Source: an uncultured bacterium
GTDB taxonomy: Bacteria > Patescibacteriota > Dojkabacteria > SC72
Assembly: GCA_903840015.1 (NCBI GenBank)
Contig: CAIMEL010000005.1
Coordinates: 1-34,776, forward strand
Direction: 5' to 3'
DNA: 34,776 nt
Position numbers and translations under genes: made by a program. How positions within the stretch are numbered: the first letter of the stretch is position 1; each line of letters begins with the position of its first letter. The notes below the pieces were generated by a model. That model was not told the origin of the DNA. It did no database searches and was given only the letters and a program-made list of their open reading frames with translations. Shown here piece by piece: positions 32,326 through 34,776 of this stretch.

Positions 32326-33351
32326 ATGGAATTAAAAGATTTTGGTAAAAAACATGTATTTATGCCAGATGCTACTAGGGGAGCGGTTAGATTTTTAACA
32401 ACTCAACAATTGAAAGAGACAGGAACTACTGCCATAGTTACAAACACATTACATCTCTTGATGAGTCCTGGAGTTGAGAGAATGGAGAAATTGGGTGGTA
32501 TAAAAAAAATGATGAATTGGGATGGTATTGTACTGACAGATTCTGGTGGTTTTCAAGTCTTTTCATTGATTCATTCGGGTAAATGGAAGGGGAAAGTACA
32601 CGAAGATGGTGCAACCTTTAAGTCACCTTTAACCGGGGATGTATATGAAATCACTCCAGAGAGATCGATCGATATTCAGATGAGTATAGGGTCTGATATT
32701 CTTGTTGCATTTGATGATTGTCGGAAAACCGATTTAACAAGGAAAGAGGCTGAAATTTCTGTGGATAGAACAGTGAAATGGGCACAGAGATGCAAGAAGC
32801 AGTTTGAAAGTGTATATGGTGGAACCAAAGCCACAGGGAAATTGCTCAGCTGTGTTGTTCAAGGGGCAAATTATCCTGATCTACGAAAAAGATGTGCAGA
32901 GGAATTAAGTGAAATAGGTTTTGATGGGTATAATTTCGGAGGTTTTGTTGTAAATGATAAGGGAGATTTAGTCTTAGATGAGATGGCCGCTGTTATAGAG
33001 AACACTCCTTCGGATAAATTTAAGTATGCGATGGGAGTTGGGAAACCAGAGGATATCAGAAGAGCTTCAAAGATAGGGTATAAGGTTTTTGATACTGTGT
33101 TGGTTACTAGAAATGCCAGACATGGCACCCTGTATTCCTCAGATATCGAGGGGGAAGTTCTTAGGATTGGCAATGCTGAGTATGCTGAGGACTTGAAGCC
33201 GATAGACTCTAGGTGTGATTGTTATACTTGTCAGACGCACAGTCGTTCATATGTTCATCAGATGCTAAAAGTGGGTGAAGCTACCGGTATGACCTTGGCT
33301 ACAATTCACAATTTGAGATACTATCAAAACCTCGTACAGGGTCTGTCCTAG
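32326..33351 (+). CDS. tgt: tRNA-guanine transglycosylase, shortened and divergent
   Basis: This 341-residue enzyme exchanges G34 of tRNA for a 7-deazaguanine base. Catalytic features are present: L-T-D-S-G-G-F-Q-V-F-S, F-D-D-C, V-V-Q-G, M-G-V-G-K-P-E-D-I, the nucleophile Asp in V-F-D-T, T-R-N-A-R-H-G, and the zinc site C-D-C-Y-T-C with I-H-N-L. Differences are the P-D-A-T-R-G-A-V start (usual P-V-G-T-x-G-x-V), the base-binding loop G-G-F-V-V-N-D (usual G-G-L-x-V-G-E), V-T-R for P-T-R, a shorter N-terminus and a C-terminus ending about 30 residues early. Its stop codon lies in an inverted repeat that flanks the transposase gene, so the C-terminus may have been altered by insertion. Confidence 0.9.
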   Translation: MELKDFGKKHVFMPDATRGAVRFLTTQQLKETGTTAIVTNTLHLLMSPGVERMEKLGGIKKMMNWDGIVLTDSGGFQVFSLIHSGKWKGKVHEDGATFKSPLTGDVYEITPERSIDIQMSIGSDILVAFDDCRKTDLTRKEAEISVDRTVKWAQRCKKQFESVYGGTKATGKLLSCVVQGANYPDLRKRCAEELSEIGFDGYNFGGFVVNDKGDLVLDEMAAVIENTPSDKFKYAMGVGKPEDIRRASKIGYKVFDTVLVTRNARHGTLYSSDIEGEVLRIGNAEYAEDLKPIDSRCDCYTCQTHSRSYVHQMLKVGEATGMTLATIHNLRYYQNLVQGLS

Positions 33352-33354
33352 ATC
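33343..33354 (+). repeat. Left inverted repeat flanking the transposase gene
   Basis: CTGTCCTAGATC (33343-33354) is the reverse complement, with one mismatch, of GATCTGGGACAG at 33836-33847. It contains the tgt stop codon. TCTGTCC also occurs twice in tandem here (33342 and 33353). Confidence 0.5.
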
Positions 33355-33359
33355 TGTCC

Positions 33360-33791
33360 CTAGTACTTACTCCACGGATATTCGGAAGGTTTCTTGACTA
33401 ATCCCTCCACAACCGGGTTTTGTTTGATGTATCCTGTTGCTCTTAGGAGATCTTTTTTCCAGTATAGCAGATTGGCATTGTATCGCCCTTGGAATATATG
33501 TCCAACTCTTTGATGTTTGCGATTTATTTGCATTGCCAGACTAGTTGTGATTTTCTGCATGTATTTGGAGATTTCTTCTGGTTTGTTCCCACTTCTCAGA
33601 ATAAGATGAAAATGGTTGTTCATTATGCAAAACGCAACTAATCGCAGGTTTGAATCTTTGATGTATTTATAAAGTAAATGTACAAAGAGTTGTTTGTTTT
33701 GTGCATCCTGCAAAATCATTTCTCTGTTATTGCAACGATTGTAGATATGGTAGTAAGAATTTCTTGCAAAATTTCTTTTGGCTCGTGGCAT
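33360..33791 (-). CDS. REP-associated (IS200-like, Y1) tyrosine transposase
   Basis: This 143-residue single-strand DNA transposase has the HUH motif N-N-H-F-H-L near residues 58-63 and a candidate catalytic tyrosine in G-R-Y-N-A-N-L near 103. It starts A-R-x-x-Y-Y-H-I-Y-N-R-C-N-N-R, typical of REP-associated transposases (RAYTs, PF01797). It is of normal length and intact. The gene lies just after tgt on the opposite strand and is flanked by a 12 bp inverted repeat and, on its upstream side, a small REP-like hairpin. RAYTs are usually domesticated and act on such hairpins; no second copy of the hairpin is seen in the window. Confidence 0.85.
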   Translation of the reverse strand: MPRAKRNFARNSYYHIYNRCNNREMILQDAQNKQLFVHLLYKYIKDSNLRLVAFCIMNNHFHLILRSGNKPEEISKYMQKITTSLAMQINRKHQRVGHIFQGRYNANLLYWKKDLLRATGYIKQNPVVEGLVKKPSEYPWSKY

Positions 33792-33835
33792 AAATAAGTT
33801 CTATCTGGCGAAGATTAAATTGAAATTAAGGGTTT

Positions 33836-33869
33836 GATCTGGGACAGGCCTCAGTAGGTCTCATTGAGG
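33836..33869 (+). repeat. Right inverted repeat and REP-like hairpin
   Basis: GATCTGGGACAG (33836-33847) mirrors the left repeat. Directly after it, CCTCAGT (33849-33855) pairs with ATTGAGG (33863-33869) around AGGTCTC. This is the size and position expected for a palindromic element recognised by a RAYT transposase. Confidence 0.45.
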
Positions 33870-33903
33870 AATTGTCTTAAAGGTGATATCATTACTTAAG
33901 TCC

Positions 33904-33933
33904 TTGAATAGAGACTTTTTTGGTAAATATACT
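33904..33933 (+). promoter_or_regulatory. Promoter of the rny leader
   Basis: -35 TTGAAT (33904-33909), 18 bp, -10 TATACT (33928-33933). The predicted start near 33940 leaves a leader of about 130 bases before rny, the longest in the window. The 278 bp between the transposase gene and rny hold this promoter, the repeat above, the small ORF and two hairpins. Confidence 0.55.
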
Positions 33934-33955
33934 GTTTGTAAAAATATATATTTTT

Positions 33956-34036
33956 ATGAAATTTAACGAAGTAAAAATTGAGTTTTTAAATCATCATAGC
34001 AGCCTTTCGGCTGTGGGTATCCCAAAAAGTTTTTAA
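33956..34036 (+). CDS. Possible 26-residue leader ORF upstream of rny
   Basis: ATG at 33956, about 16 bases after the predicted transcription start, opens a 26-codon frame ending TAA at 34034-34036 (M-K-F-N-E-V-K-I-E-F, then H-H-S-S-L-S-A-V-G-I-P-K-S-F). The TAA lies in the left arm of a hairpin (34032-34053), and a second hairpin (CAGCC/GGCTG, 34000-34013) lies inside the ORF. It may be a leader peptide or a chance frame; I know no homologue. Confidence 0.3.
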   Translation: MKFNEVKIEFLNHHSSLSAVGIPKSF

Positions 34037-34053
34037 GTTGAGGACAACTTAAA
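34032..34053 (+). promoter_or_regulatory. Leader hairpin before rny
   Basis: TTTAAGTTG (34032-34040) pairs with CAACTTAAA (34045-34053, one base beyond a perfect 8 bp core) around AGGA, 16 bases before the rny ATG. There is no T-run after it, so it is not a terminator. It could be an RNA-processing or translation-control structure, for example for RNase Y autoregulation. Confidence 0.5.
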
Positions 34054-34069
34054 TTATTAATATACAGGA

Positions 34070-34776
34070 ATGGAAACAATACTGATTGTTGCTATATCTA
34101 TTGTAGTAACTGGATTGCTTGTTTTTTCTCTTTTGAAATATGTATTTCACTGGGTTGATGTTAAAGATATCCCTGCAAAGGAGATAGAGGAAGCTGCAAA
34201 AAGAATGATGAGAGAGAGATTTGAAGCTGCGGAACAAGAGGTTTTCGAGCTTAAGGAGAGAGAGGAGAAGAGACTTAAGGAAATGAGAAGGGAAAGTACG
34301 GATCATGAGGAAATTTTGATAGAGAGGGAGAGGAAGTTGAACAAGAGATCGAAGATTTTAGATGAAAAAAGTGAGGATTTGGAAAAACAGGAGACTCAGG
34401 TTAAAGAGGGTTTTAAGAGACTGGAGATTGAGAGAATGGATCTTAAAAAGGCTTTGGAAAAGATCTCCGGTTTGTCTCGAGATGAGGCAAAAGAGAAGTT
34501 AATGAAAGAGATAGATCAGGATCTTAGGGAGTATGAGGCTAAAAAGATTCGAGAGGCGGAGAAGAATATTGAATTGGTGGCTGATGAGAAAGCTCAGAAG
34601 ATTCTTGTAGAGTCGATGCAAAGAGTTGCAACTGATTATGTAGGAGAAACTACTACCAAAGTTATTAAGGTTGAAGATGACAAGGTTAAAGGTCGAGTTA
34701 TTGGTAGAGAGGGAAGGAATATTCGTGCATTTGAACAGCTAACTGGGGTTGATGTTATTGTTGATGAATCTCCCGA
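34070..34776 (+). CDS. rny: Ribonuclease Y (3' partial)
   Basis: The frame from ATG 34070 runs off the window after 235 codons. A single N-terminal membrane helix (about 4-26) is followed by a long coiled coil (about 40-190) rich in Glu, Lys and Arg, and then the start of a KH domain ([15 protein letters not shown]), the exact RNase Y order. RNase Y is a membrane-bound endonuclease that starts mRNA decay; its HD catalytic domain would follow beyond the window. The ATG is preceded by AGGA, though too close (2 bases) for a normal Shine-Dalgarno. Confidence 0.93.
   Translation, partial: METILIVAISIVVTGLLVFSLLKYVFHWVDVKDIPAKEIEEAAKRMMRERFEAAEQEVFELKEREEKRLKEMRRESTDHEEILIERERKLNKRSKILDEKSEDLEKQETQVKEGFKRLEIERMDLKKALEKISGLSRDEAKEKLMKEIDQDLREYEAKKIREAEKNIELVADEKAQKILVESMQRVATDYVGETTTKVIKVEDDKVKGRVIGREGRNIRAFEQLTGVDVIVDESP

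Noticed and set aside
33340-33870. CRISPR array or tRNA gene in the transposase flank
   Set aside because: Only one inverted pair and one hairpin are present, with no regular spacers and no cloverleaf. I saw no tRNA, rRNA or CRISPR anywhere else in the window.
2-34776. UGA recoding to Gly as in some CPR lineages
   Set aside because: All conserved genes are full length without any in-frame TGA, so it is not a common sense codon here.

Overview
The window looks like a chromosomal segment of an ultra-small, AT-rich bacterium of the Candidate Phyla Radiation (Patescibacteria). The evidence is an S10-spc-alpha ribosomal protein cluster without rpmD (L30) and also without rpmC (L29), a compact RNase P RNA, short core proteins, and envelope genes of the kind seen in that group. 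I cannot fix the phylum; the Dojkabacteria/Katanobacteria/Microgenomates side is a guess. The sequence is read with the standard code, but all 44 genes whose stop lies in the window end in TAA (28) or TAG (16), never TGA.

Layout. (1) 2-6126, envelope module, + strand: a multi-spanning VirB6/TrbL-like membrane protein (5' end outside the window), an 858-residue membrane protein with a Cys-rich extracellular M23-peptidase-like end, a single-span protein of unknown function, and a secreted protein with a degenerate amidase/PGRP-like fold plus an SH3b domain. (2) 6153-10587: a UvrD/PcrA helicase, a convergent G5-domain cell-wall lytic enzyme, and a membrane-anchored TPR protein. (3) 10654-14029: fusA and tuf; rpsL and rpsG are not next to them. 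(4) 14098-28960: rpsJ-rplCDWB-rpsS-rplV-rpsC-rplP-[no rpmC]-rpsQ-rplNXE-rpsNH-rplFR-rpsE-[no rpmD]-rplO-secY-adk-infA-rpmJ-rpsMKD-rpoA-rplQM-rpsI. (5) 29027-31241: a DUF4349 membrane protein, RNase P RNA, and fmt on the opposite strand. (6) 31289-33351: queA and tgt (7-deazaguanine tRNA modification). (7) 33360-34776: a REP-type Y1 transposase gene, a structured leader with a possible small ORF, and the start of rny (RNase Y).

Main observation. Both elongation factors have lost the aspartate of the NKxD guanine-specificity motif: EF-Tu reads N-K-F-G (131-134) and EF-G reads N-K-I-N (144-147). Both also carry a new aspartate in the G5 loop: EF-Tu G-D-A-L in place of G-S-A-L (D167), and EF-G G-G-D-S in place of G-S-A-L (D269). 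P-loop, switch and PGH motifs are otherwise intact. Parallel change in two neighbouring translation GTPases suggests that the base specificity of the translation machinery has shifted, possibly from guanine towards adenine or another purine. This is inferred from sequence only.

Other themes. No gene has a clear Shine-Dalgarno sequence; starts follow A/T-rich leaders. Several sigma70-like promoters put the start codon at or within a few bases of the expected transcription start (TPR gene, queA, fmt, G5 gene, amidase-like gene), which suggests leaderless mRNAs. Adenylate kinase, QueA and Tgt all have substitutions at usually invariant active-site positions.
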